The translations under genes were made by a program, and so were the position numbers. The notes beneath the pieces are model-generated. The model saw only the letters and a program-made list of their open reading frames with translations, ran no database searches and had not been told where the DNA came from. 20,117 nt of DNA, from contig FMBT01000718.1 of assembly GCA_900095095.1 (NCBI GenBank), positions 1-20,117 of the forward strand, in the 5' to 3' direction. Position 1 is the first letter of the stretch. Every line of letters begins with the position of its first letter. Shown here in pieces: positions 10,037 to 18,634 of this stretch. This stretch comes from Fragilariopsis cylindrus CCMP1102 (lineage: Eukaryota; Bacillariophyta; Bacillariophyceae; Bacillariales; Bacillariaceae).

Positions 10037-10681
10037 TTAACAGCAATCACCGCAGCACACCTTTTCGCGGGCATAGGTCTCGCGAGACATGACACCATTC
10101 TGTAAATCTTTGTAGAACATTACATGTGGGTACAAGAAAAGGACTGAAACAATTAAGCCAATGAAGTCCATGAACAAAACAACGCTGAGAATTGCTTCGA
10201 TACCAAACCAAACAGTTGCAACGAGGACGAACATCTTCCTAAATTTCAATGCTCCGTAAATACCAAGGGCATTGGAGATAATTCCTATCACAAATGCTGC
10301 GATCATGACACCGAATCTTTCGAAACCAGGCCTATCCATCGCCTGTGGGGCCAAAGAAATCAGACCTAAACCAGCGAATGCAAGTGACATTACGTTCACA
10401 ACAAGACATGCAGTTCTTGTGTCACAGCAGACGAAACTGTTGGAAGAAGTATGGTGGTGACCAGGAGGGGAAAAAAGACATAAACGATGAGTTCCATTAC
10501 TATGTTTAATATGTATGTAGACACGTTAAAATTCCGCAATCATAATTGTTCCTTACCAACAAGTGTGGCCGCGTTTGGCAGGTTGTTCGCCATACTCATG
10601 CTGGACGTAATCAGCATCTCCCTTAGAGACCTCTGGAGAATGCGAAGGAGTTAGGTTTGTTTCTTTGCCGTTTGGATCCAT
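10037..10681 (-). CDS. Small Cys-rich four-helix membrane protein, 174 aa
   Basis: Exon 1 (10557-10681) and exon 2 (10037-10436) are separated by a 120-nt intron with a GTAAGG donor and an AACAG acceptor. The join is in phase and adds a 55-residue N-terminal part to the longer exon. The N-terminus is hydrophilic (about residues 1-40), then comes CCFVCCDTRTACLVVN, then about four membrane segments, and a cytosolic-looking tail GVMSRETYAREKVCCGDCC. The Cys clusters at both ends look like sites for metal binding or palmitoylation. CC..CC.TRTA leading into the first helix recalls the start of LAPTM-type lysosomal proteins, but the similarity is weak, so no name is given. It is divergent from the MFS gene 1.4 kb away and convergent with the Codanin-like gene. 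The gene is well supported; its function is unknown. Confidence 0.82.
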
Positions 10682-11115
10682 ATTTATATTCGAATGTTTG
10701 ATTTTGATTAGTTTATGATGTGATTATATGAAGACACTTTTTGTGAGATGTACAGATCTACCGTGTATGATCACAACGACTGCACAATAAGCTGGCGATC
10801 AAAGAAAGCTACTTTTGAATTAATTTTTGAGCCAGAACAAATGTGAGCAGCTCGATACATTACGGTTTTTATTTAACGAAGTATGCTCCTTTTTTACGTT
10901 GAATAATAGGGCATATCAAAAATCCTCCTAAATACACGTGTTCGATCTGAATCTACTAAAATACGGCGCACCATAAAGGTTTTAGAGATTCTTTCTTTTT
11001 TGTTCTCAGTGTAAGGCATGAACTCTTTATCCATGCCTATTCTGTGTTGAGTTCTCAATTTGTGATATGTGTCGGCAATCCTATGCAAAAGTCAGGGAAT
11101 GTGTTAGTGTGAGAG

Positions 11116-11256
11116 CTAGTGGCTCATTTTATGCTTAGCCATGAGACATGCCAACAATAAAATTGTCAAAGAACATGTTATAATCAATCCTTTCATTTTG
11201 AATCCCACACAACTAAATGCACTGAGTTCTTCAATTTCAGATGCTCCTTTTCCCAT
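11116..11256 (-). CDS. Possible 46-aa single-helix membrane peptide
   Basis: The frame starts with ATG at 11256 (MGKGASEIEELSAF...) and ends at TAG 11116-11118. It has a short charged N-terminus, a central hydrophobic helix (GLIITCSLTILLLACLMA, residues about 23-40) and a basic tail AKHKMSH. The start context (TTAGGATGG) has G at +4 but is otherwise unremarkable. No homologue is recognised and an ORF this short can occur by chance, so this is a weak candidate. Confidence 0.2.
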   Translation of the reverse strand: MGKGASEIEELSAFSCVGFKMKGLIITCSLTILLLACLMAKHKMSH

Positions 11257-11530
11257 CCTAATAGTCTACTTCTTTTAGAAGCAGTAATTGCATCATCATT
11301 ATAACCAGCTTAGTCCATATCTATTCTTTTCTTGGTGGGGTTTTACATAGTAGTATTAGTAGTAGCGATATCGCATCGGTAGCAGTAGATATTATTAGTA
11401 ATGCAATCTAGCAATAACAATAGTATTAGACAAAGAAAAGAACACCCAGTGTCAAATTGACAATTCTATGCATTAGTAGGATCAGCACAAACTCAAGCGT
11501 AGAAGAATAAACACCAATATCCAAAGGGGA

Positions 11531-11618
11531 GTAGGAGGGGCTACAATCCCTCCCAAAGCAAGAGCTATGGCTGGTCCAACAGAGAAAACGTACTGGCACC
11601 ACAAATTGTAGCTCCTAC
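11531..11618. repeat. Inverted repeat with unequal arms
   Basis: GTAGGAGGGGCTACAA (11531-11546) and TTGTAGCTCCTAC (11606-11618) are inverted copies, except for three extra G residues in the left arm. The intervening sequence is about 59 nt. It may be a foldback remnant of a small element or chance; no target duplication was identified. Confidence 0.4.
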
Positions 11619-11834
11619 TGGGTGCTTGTTATACAATAATAACAGTTCTTTATTCCCATGAGGGCATAATAACTACCACACCATAAAGTTTCCTTCTTCC
11701 TTTTCCCCCAACAAATAATAATGTACTTTTCTACTACAGTAATAATATTTAATATAAAATGGTACAACAAAAGCGATTTACTCAATCACACAACGTTTTT
11801 CAGTCCCGCAGAAAGAATAAAATTGGCGTACTAC

Positions 11835-11875
11835 GTACTGTAGTAGGTCCTAGGACCTATAGCCTACTTCAGTAC
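11835..11875. repeat. Nested palindrome and hairpin
   Basis: GTACTGTAGTAGG (11835-11847) pairs with CCTACTTCAGTAC (11863-11875) at 12 of 13 positions. Inside and overlapping the left arm is a perfect 16-bp palindrome, TAGGTCCTAGGACCTA (11844-11859). It lies about 230 bp upstream of the MFS start codon, so it could be a dimeric protein-binding site or a cruciform. Confidence 0.6.
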
Positions 11876-12105
11876 TAGTATAATAAGACAACATCATACG
11901 AATATACAATAAAATAAAGTCAGATGAGGGCTGAAATTATCAATTTCCGGAATTTGGAAATAGATGAAATATTGCACCTTCACTGAGTCAAAAATTAACA
12001 CCGCCAACAAAGAAAAGAAGAATAGGAAGGAAGACAGATAGAACTGCATACGAACATAACAAACGACTACGTTTTATAAATACTGTAGATCACATCATAT
12101 CGGGG

Positions 12106-13816
12106 ATGAGCACTCTTGGTGCCAAAAATTGGTTTCGACCGGACGTTTCCTTGCCGATTCTTGTTTTTATTGATAATTTTTCTGTCGCTCTGGTTATTCC
12201 GCTGCTGTTTCAATACTACAAAAAAGCTGGTGTCACGTCTGCTACGCAACGTGAACTCCTTTCCTCGGTATGTGTATACTAATTGAATCTGAGGGGTCAT
12301 GTTGTAACGATCTACCTACCTCACAAATTTCTATTCACGATTGTTTACTTTCAGGTATTTTCGGCTTCACAAATTATTGGTGGTTTACTCTTAGGTTACT
12401 TAACTGATGCTAAATTCTTGCGAAAAAAGACGGTGCTGTTCTTATCGTTTGGCGGATCAGCTATAGCATATCTGATGATCGCCTACGGTGGGTTTACAGC
12501 GCTTATTCTTTCTCGAATCTTAGTTGGTCTTGTCAAGCAAACGATGACAGTTACAACCAGTATGTTGACGGTATGCACGGCCCCAGAAATCAGATCTCGT
12601 AATATGGGTCGTTTACAATCCAGTAGCACAGCGGCATGGATTCTAGGACCATCTGCGGGAGCTCTACTCTTCAAATGTATGTGTATATCATACCGAATGA
12701 TTTGTTTCGTCTATTTGTAACTTAGAGAGAAACAAGTAAAGCTAATACAACTTGGGTTTACTATTGTATACTCATCCAATATTTTTCTCCAATTTAATCA
12801 TGAAAAATCAAAATTAGACATTGATCATATGGCACCTGTCTACGTGGCATCGTTCTTGTTCGTTCTCAACATGATTTTAGCTGGAGTGCTATTGAGCGAT
12901 AATATCGAAAATAACGCCTGTCTGGATCCGGACAGTGGTAAAAGTAAGAGGGATTCTACTAGCAGTGAAGACGAATATACTTACGACAAAAATCACAGCA
13001 ATAAGGGTAGAAAAAGAGGTTTCTGGGAAAATCTTAAATCCTGCTACAGTTCTGAATCTCTGACTTCAGTCATTGTCGGCCTATTGCTCTTTTCCTGGAT
13101 GTATCGAGCGACGTCGTACTCTAGTATGGGGTCATATTATGAAGATATGTATGGCGTTGAGCCTCACATAAGGGGTTATATTCAAAGCTATCAAAGAGTG
13201 CTTCAATTTGTAGTACAATCATCACTCATTCAATCAGTCCTAGAACGAGTTGGGGGTGAGCGTCGAGCTGTGTTCCTTGCGTGTGCACTTCTTGCTGGCG
13301 GTACGTTTTTGGAGGCACGACAAAACCTATTCGTTTTCCTCTTAGCTATATCTCCCTCTATAGCCTTATCTACAACTGTAAGTCATACTGTATTCGAGTC
13401 GTTCGTACTTTTGGTTGCGTCACAGCATTTTCGTCATTTCGTTATCGCTCATATTTTTCCCTCATTATGTCCCTGATCGTTCGTCTTTATTCATATAGAT
13501 GATAAGCGTTTCTTTACGATCCCTTCTGACACAATTAGCACCAGAAGATGCCATCTTCTCCATCTTCGCCGCTCTAGATGTGTTACAAAATGCAACTGCT
13601 GTATCGGTTCCATTTTATCGTGCGTTTCTTTTTCGATTGATGACAGATGAAAATGATAATACCGGCCAGACTACCATGATTGGTGATCCTGACCCAGTAA
13701 GCTGGGTTTTGTGTTCAGCATTTCATTGGGTTGTAGCCGCGATAGTTATGGCGTACATATTGCGTCCTGGGCAGAACGAAAGCCTAAAATCATTATCATA
13801 TAAAAAGGAGTTATAA
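12106..13816 (+). CDS. MFS transporter, MFSD9/TetA-like, four exons
   Basis: Four exons (12106-12267, 12355-12676, 12818-13377, 13499-13816) join in phase to 453 residues. The introns are 87, 141 and 121 nt, with donors GTATGT, GTATGT and GTAAGT. The start is the first ATG of exon 1 and gives MSTLGAKNWFRPDVSLPILV, the beginning of helix 1. Helices 2-3 are joined by the MFS signature A loop, GYLTDAKFLRKK. Helix 4 carries LSRILVGLVKQTMTV and helix 5 lies near AAWILGPSAGALLF. A charged Ser/Lys/Glu loop after helix 6 (DSGKSKRDSTSSEDEYTYDK) is the usual central cytosolic loop. The pattern resembles MFSD9/MFSD10 and the bacterial TetA-like branch of drug:H+ antiporters. Substrate and membrane cannot be read from the sequence. 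The gene is complete and unbroken. Confidence 0.87.
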
Positions 13817-13879
13817 TGGGTACCCCCTACTATTGAATATTGCACTTTTATTACTTTAAAATATAAAACTCTATTCTTA

Positions 13880-15025
13880 TCATGCTCGAAGTCGAATAGC
13901 ACGTGCACCATTATCTTGGATAGAATAGTTGAAGATCAATTTATTCCAATTAGTACTCGTTTTGGAACTGGTTGACATTCGAGATTGTGATGATGCAGAT
14001 ATGCTTGATTTATTGTCACTTTTGTGAATGTTTCTACCCCATCCTCGTCCGTTGGGTGTTTCAGAAAATATGAGTCTACCGTGAGCTTCTCGCGAAAATC
14101 CAGAAGGAAGAGGTAGAATATCTACGATGGTATCTACTGATTCTTCCAATGCTCTCTCCCAAGGTATCAATGTTTGATGTAATGTGTCATTGATAGCTAT
14201 CTTGTGAGCGAACCCTCCCGCACCAGCCCATCCACTATGATCATTATCTTCGTTGCCTGAAATTTTGTATGACATTTGATCAACGTCACCCGAGCATCGG
14301 ATGATTAGTCCACATTGTGTTGATTTGACTGACGTATCTTTATCATTCTGCTGACAAAGTAGAGAAAGAAGACTTTCCACGAAGCAATAGACCAACGTTT
14401 CGCCTAGAATTGATGAAAGAGCCGTGACATCGTCCAAAACAATCCATGACATACCAAAATCAGTATTCTTATTGTTGTCATTACTATCATCATTATTATA
14501 ATTGATCCACGCTTTGATCTCTTTGTAGATCTGCTTGAGGTACGCTTCACTGTCAAAAAACTTGCCATCGTTCTCGTCTGTATCAGATCCAATCATTCCA
14601 TCTTGGTTGTTTTTTCCTTGATTTGTATGTATTATCCGATTAGTAATTTCCACTGCCAAACTACGAATTGTCAAATTGCTATTGCCGCTGTACTCTTTTC
14701 TCAAGTAGGGAGCTCCTGCATCACATCCCAACTTCTTTAATGTTGATGCCACCTGTCGTTCTGTAGATGAATTTCCCGATAGCCATAAAGCACGAGTTGG
14801 TAAATTCTTCCGTGTATGTTGATCAATACAACCTGAAGCAGAAGCAGAAGCTGGTAATGACGACGATGATGACGACGACGACGACGACGACGAAAAGAGT
14901 TGCGCTACCATCGTAGAAATTAAGAAACTTCCATCTGTCTCTATAGAATCGCAAATTAGAATGTTTCGGGGAATATCTGGACGCCACGGAAGGACATCCT
15001 GGAGTGGTACTGTGTTCGCATTCAT
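13880..15025 (-). CDS. ELP6: Elongator complex protein 6 (ELP6)
   Basis: ELP6 is a RecA-fold subunit of the ELP4-5-6 ring of Elongator, which modifies wobble uridines of tRNAs. The single-exon frame gives 381 residues. The N-terminus has NILICDSIETDGSFLISTMV (21-40), matching the ELP6 first strand and helix. SWIVLDDVTALSSILGETLV is the Walker-B-like strand, without a typical Walker A, as in this family. VDTIVDILPLPSGFSREAHG lies near 292-311 and is the family's C-terminal hallmark. The protein is longer than human ELP6 (about 266 aa) because of low-complexity inserts: 12 serines (45-56), an Ala/Ser run, and Asp/Asn-rich stretches. It converges with the MFS gene (63-bp gap) and diverges from eIF4E. 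ELP4 and ELP5 are related folds, but the SGFSRE.HGRL block favours ELP6. Confidence 0.82.
   Translation of the reverse strand: MNANTVPLQDVLPWRPDIPRNILICDSIETDGSFLISTMVAQLFSSSSSSSSSSSSLPASASASGCIDQHTRKNLPTRALWLSGNSSTERQVASTLKKLGCDAGAPYLRKEYSGNSNLTIRSLAVEITNRIIHTNQGKNNQDGMIGSDTDENDGKFFDSEAYLKQIYKEIKAWINYNNDDSNDNNKNTDFGMSWIVLDDVTALSSILGETLVYCFVESLLSLLCQQNDKDTSVKSTQCGLIIRCSGDVDQMSYKISGNEDNDHSGWAGAGGFAHKIAINDTLHQTLIPWERALEESVDTIVDILPLPSGFSREAHGRLIFSETPNGRGWGRNIHKSDNKSSISASSQSRMSTSSKTSTNWNKLIFNYSIQDNGARAIRLRA
14858..14893 (-). repeat. Trinucleotide repeat encoding 12 serines in ELP6
   Basis: Repeated GAC/GAT triplets on the plus strand read as TCG/TCA serine codons on the minus strand (residues 45-56). 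They are followed by GAAGCA repeats encoding Ala-Ser. This is an unstable low-complexity insert in a surface loop, not seen in compact ELP6 proteins. Confidence 0.85.
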
Positions 15026-15307
15026 TGTATTGCAATTTTATTTTCTATTACCGGTATGTATGGAAGAAGGTACTGTACAATATTCAATATTAAAGAAGTT
15101 ATGGCGTTTTAGGTTTTTCGTTTTTTCGATTTGATTGATTCGATCATTTAGCGTGAATTTTCGGTTAGCCGTCCGTCGTACGTAAGAATGATTTGACATC
15201 ACGAAAAAATAATATAATGAATGAACCAATCGAAATTCGAACAACACAAACAACGACAACAACAAACAAGAGTAACAGTAATAACAACAACAACAACAAC
15301 AAACACC
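15026..15307. promoter_or_regulatory. Shared divergent promoter of ELP6 and eIF4E
   Basis: The 282 bp between the two start codons must serve both genes. The side next to eIF4E is an A/C-rich leader ending in an (AAC) repeat (about 15280-15302), an unstructured 5' UTR suitable for efficient translation. No TATA box is obvious. Bidirectional activity is inferred from spacing only. Confidence 0.5.
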
Positions 15308-15910
15308 ATGTCTGCCGCGTACGTACCCGATGATGGAGATACGGAAGTAGAAACCATCCAATTAAATGCCAGATGGACCATGTGGTATGATAATTCTCGT
15401 CTTGCCGATCCAGAAAAAGAATGGAAGGACAATCTTACCAATTGTGGCTCATTTGAAACAATAGAAGAATTTTGGAGAGTTTTTAACAATCTCAAACCGT
15501 CATCAAAGCTATCAGTGAATTCAAATTATCATGTCTTCAGGGAGGGAGTTGTACCGATGTGGGAGGATCCAGAAAATAAAGATGGAGGAAAATTCGTACT
15601 TACCATCCCAAAGAAAGATAGTAAAACTGGCCGTTGTGATGAATGGTGGCTGTATACCGTTCTAGCTATTATCGGGGAGACATTAGATATGGACGGTGAC
15701 GAGGTATGTGGGGCTGTCGTTTCGATCCGTAATAAACAAGATCGAATCGCTCTGTGGTTAAAGAGTGCTGATAAGGATCGATGCTCGAAGGTTGGAGCAC
15801 GGTGGAAAAAGTGTTTGGAAATGTATCGAACACCGTTGAGATATCAAGAACATGCTGCTGCAGCAGCTAGTGGACGTTCCTTCCGTAACGAAAGTACATT
15901 CGAAGTCTAA
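15308..15910 (+). CDS. EIF4E: Translation initiation factor eIF4E (cap-binding protein)
   Basis: eIF4E binds the mRNA 5' cap and recruits eIF4G. I chose the ATG at 15308 (context CACCATGTC, 200 aa). An in-frame ATG at 15221 would add only a Gln/Thr tail translated from the AAC-repeat leader. Cap-sandwich residues are present: W39 (human W56) and W85-E86 (human W102-E103, in PMWEDPENKDGG). W150 matches W166, and R141 and R146 stand at human R157 and K162. W56 in EEFWRVFNNL is the eIF4G-binding Trp (human W73). Both class-defining tryptophans (W23 and W39) are kept, so it resembles class I eIF4E rather than 4EHP. Human W113 is Phe here (F96). The mammalian phosphorylated Ser209 region is not conserved. 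The gene is intact and intronless. Confidence 0.95.
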   Translation: MSAAYVPDDGDTEVETIQLNARWTMWYDNSRLADPEKEWKDNLTNCGSFETIEEFWRVFNNLKPSSKLSVNSNYHVFREGVVPMWEDPENKDGGKFVLTIPKKDSKTGRCDEWWLYTVLAIIGETLDMDGDEVCGAVVSIRNKQDRIALWLKSADKDRCSKVGARWKKCLEMYRTPLRYQEHAAAAASGRSFRNESTFEV

Positions 15911-16768
15911 AAAAAAATTGCACTATAAATAAATATATCTCACTTGTATGTAACCTTTAGCTAGAACCTTGGTAGTATGCGGCCTAAATAACTTATGAGA
16001 TATCAATAAAAAGCTAATGCTACTCCAAGCATTTGTATTATGTTTAACTTTTTAGGCACATGTTGTGGGATCAACATTATATTGCAACATGACTGATTGG
16101 TAAGAGAAACTGTGCTGACCATGATTGGCAATGATAAAAGCACAGGGGGCGGTGTGTGTAGAAATCTCACATTGAGTGCATTGAATGCTAAATGTATTTT
16201 TTAAATTAGTGGTACACACTGGCGAAAAGTTTGGTATATTATTTCTCGTTATCTGTACACTCCATTTGGCTACCGTCCCACACTAGACTGTCCTGTAGAT
16301 AGATCTTACTAAACACATAGTATCAGAAAAGAATAGACATGCCTGAGATAGTCAATGCTCTGGAAATTAAATACTAGAATGTACAATGTCTGGAATGATT
16401 CAGTTCACATTAGTATTCAAGAGATCTATGTGGCTGGTGGTCTTGCCTATTGGATAGACCTAAAATAAGTTAGTATATATTATATTATACATACCGTAGT
16501 TGCATATGATAGATTGGTATTTTTTGATTCGCGAGAGTTAGTTTCCGGGTTCTGTCTGAGGGGCTTCGCGCATTTTAATATATTTTGATTTTTTAAAAAT
16601 CAATGTTCTCTTTGACGCAGAAAACACCTCATCTGCTTCTATCATGCATTTGCTATCGACGATTCCGAACAGAACAGAACAGAACAGAACAAACCGGAAG
16701 GACAACAAAGAATGGTTGCTTCATTATATCATATAATACCAATTATTCATACAATCGATACAAGCAGT
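15911..16768. other. Spacer between eIF4E and ABC1-type kinase
   Basis: About 860 bp of AT-rich sequence. AATAAA-type signals near 15925-15932 probably end the eIF4E transcript. A (GAACA) pentanucleotide run at 16667-16690 and an AT palindrome (TTGATTTTTTAAAAATCAA, 16585-16603) lie in the likely 5' region of the kinase gene. I found no supported gene or tRNA. Confidence 0.5.
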
Positions 16769-18422
16769 ATGAAACGAAACTTAAGTCTCCACCTGATATT
16801 GTTTACATGCCTAAACTTTGTTCAGAATTCGACGTCGTTTGTTCCACATCAGTTGAAAATAAGATCCACAACATTATCGACATTGAACAGAAATAATAAT
16901 TTACTGAAAGTTACTTCGTCGACGTCTTCATCTTCATCTTCTTCGACGAACGGTAATAATAAAAAAAGAAAAAGAACATTATCCGATCGAACACAAGAAG
17001 AAACCGTTAGTTTGATTAAAGATATAATCCAAGCTGCAGTAGATGCTGGTCCACAGGCTGGACCTCTGCGGACCTTCCAAGCCGCGAAAGCGTTTAGGAA
17101 TACATTTCGGGAGTTTATACCTCAAATTGCCAAGGGTGATTTTTCAGCCCCTAAAGCCTTAAGGACACTATTTGAAAGACTCGGAGCGACGTATGTAAAA
17201 TTAGGTCAATTCGTCGCATCTAGTCCCACAATATTTCCCAAAGAATATGTGCTAGAATTTCAGAAACTGCTGGATCAGACAGAACCAATTGAATGGAGCG
17301 TTATCAAAAAGGTGATTGAAAATGAATTAGGTCCTATCAATAAGTCCTTTGCGTATGTTGATACCAAACCACTTGCATCTGCCTCGATTGCTCAAGTTCA
17401 TGTGGCTAAACTACTTACAGGAGAAGATGTTGTCATTAAAGTACAGAAACCAGGAATTGATGCATCTTTAAAGGCCGATTTGAGTTTTGTTCTTGTTGCT
17501 TCCAAAATTCTTGAATTTTTACAACCCGATTGGGAGCGAACATCCTTATCGGCTGTAGTAGGAGATATACGTGCTTCGATGCTGGAAGAATTAGATTTCA
17601 ATAAAGAAGCTAGAAATACAGAAGAATTCCGTCAATTTTTGGCACAGAATAATTTATTAAATAAAGCTACGGCACCAAAAGTCTATAGAGAATTTACAAC
17701 AAAAAAAGTCTTCACGATGGAACGTCTTAACGGTATATCAATGTTGGACGAAGAAACGATCTCTAAAGTTGCAGAGAATCCTCAAATGGGTCAAGAAGCT
17801 ATCTTAACTGCCTTGAATATTTGGACTTTATCTGTTTCGCAGATGCCTTGGTTCCATGCGGATGTACATGCGGGAAATCTTTTATTCTTAGATGATGGTC
17901 GTGTGGGATTTATTGATTTTTGGTATCGTCGGTCGTGTTAGTGATAAGACATTCAAGGCAGTTAATGAACTAAGTACAACACTTGCTCTTGCAGATTATC
18001 AAGGCATGGCACAAGCTTTATGTAACATGGGTGCAACAGATGAAACAGTTAATATAGAAAAGTTTGCTCGTGATATTGAGGTAGTTATGCAACGGATGTC
18101 ATCAGTCCAACCTGATATTACCATAACAGAAATGCAAAACGGTGCCGTTGGAGGAAATCTCAATTTTGATGAATCAGAGATTACTAATCTTCTCTTAGAA
18201 ATTGTAGAGCTCACCGAAGATAATGGCTTGAAGCTCCCAAGAGAGTTTGGTCTTCTTGTGAAACAAAGTCTTTATTTCGATCGCTACTTAAAAATCTTGG
18301 CTCCGGAGATAGATGTTATGAACGATGCAAGGGTCAGCGGAATTGGAGGAGAAGAAAAAGAGAATGTGGGTACAAGTATTACGAAGGTGAACGGATCAAA
18401 GGAGTTAATCATTGACGTGTAA
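16769..18422 (+). CDS. Plastid-targeted ABC1/UbiB-type atypical kinase (ABC1K), one frameshift
   Basis: ABC1/UbiB kinases regulate prenylquinone metabolism; plastid members sit on plastoglobules or thylakoids. The start at 16769 gives a signal peptide (MKRNLSLHLILFTCLNFVQN) ending STS|FVP, a diatom-type plastid cleavage site, then a Ser/Thr/Asn-rich transit region. An upstream in-frame ATG at 16712 would mask the signal peptide. Family motifs follow in order: KLGQ in GATYVKLGQFVASSP, the Ala-rich loop PLASASIAQVH, the lysine in VVIKVQKPG, LEELDFNKEARN, HADVHAGN (17852-17878) and DFG. At 17917-17921 a run of five T replaces the expected four, so the frame reads DFWYRRSC and stops. With one T removed it reads DFGIVGRVSDKTFKAVNE and continues to 18422, about 550 residues. 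This is either an assembly error or a recent inactivating mutation; the conserved remainder favours the former. Confidence 0.88.
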
Positions 18423-18634
18423 TAATGTAAATAGATACAATTTTTATTTAGTTTTAATCAATATATAGGTAAGATTGTATCACCTGTTCACGTAGCGTAA
18501 AAATATTTACAATAACCATATTATGATGAAAATTATCAATGTAACAAATCATTCGAAATCTAAATTCTCTAGTAGTCCTCGTATATAAACAATTCCAGTA
18601 GTTTTGGTGCAGCACGGAAATGACTTTTTGCAGA

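Larger units (their letters stand above)
10682..12105. other. 1.4-kb divergent spacer with hairpins and short ORFs
   Basis: This is the largest gene-poor stretch. It lies between the divergent membrane-protein and MFS genes, so the flanks hold their promoters. It contains a 64-codon minus ORF (10894-11088), preceded by a plausible splice acceptor (CTGACTTTTGCATAG), a 46-codon minus ORF with one membrane helix (11116-11256), and a 49-codon minus open stretch without ATG (11482-11628) reading a hydrophobic peptide with VGPAIALALGGIVAPP. Two inverted repeats are listed separately. I found no GTAAG or GTATG donors linking the open stretches into a gene. They may be relics, chance, or part of an unrecognised gene. 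Confidence 0.45.

Noticed and set aside
10930-10950. Second B-box-like motif (GTGTTCGATCTG)
   Set aside because: It departs from the consensus and has no cloverleaf around it.
15221-15307. N-terminal extension of eIF4E from the upstream in-frame ATG
   Set aside because: It would encode only Gln/Thr-rich residues read from an AAC repeat; the ATG at 15308 has a better context and gives the usual length.
16585-16603. AT palindrome TTGATTTTTTAAAAATCAA
   Set aside because: Low-complexity AT symmetry is expected in such AT-rich spacers and has no other support.
16603-16896. 97-codon plus ORF before the ABC1-type kinase
   Set aside because: It overlaps the kinase start in another frame and reads through a GAACA repeat; the kinase frame has the signal peptide and all motifs.
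17915-17945. Programmed +1 frameshift in the kinase gene
   Set aside because: No stop codon or rare codon sits at the shift site, and a one-base error in a five-T run explains it more simply.
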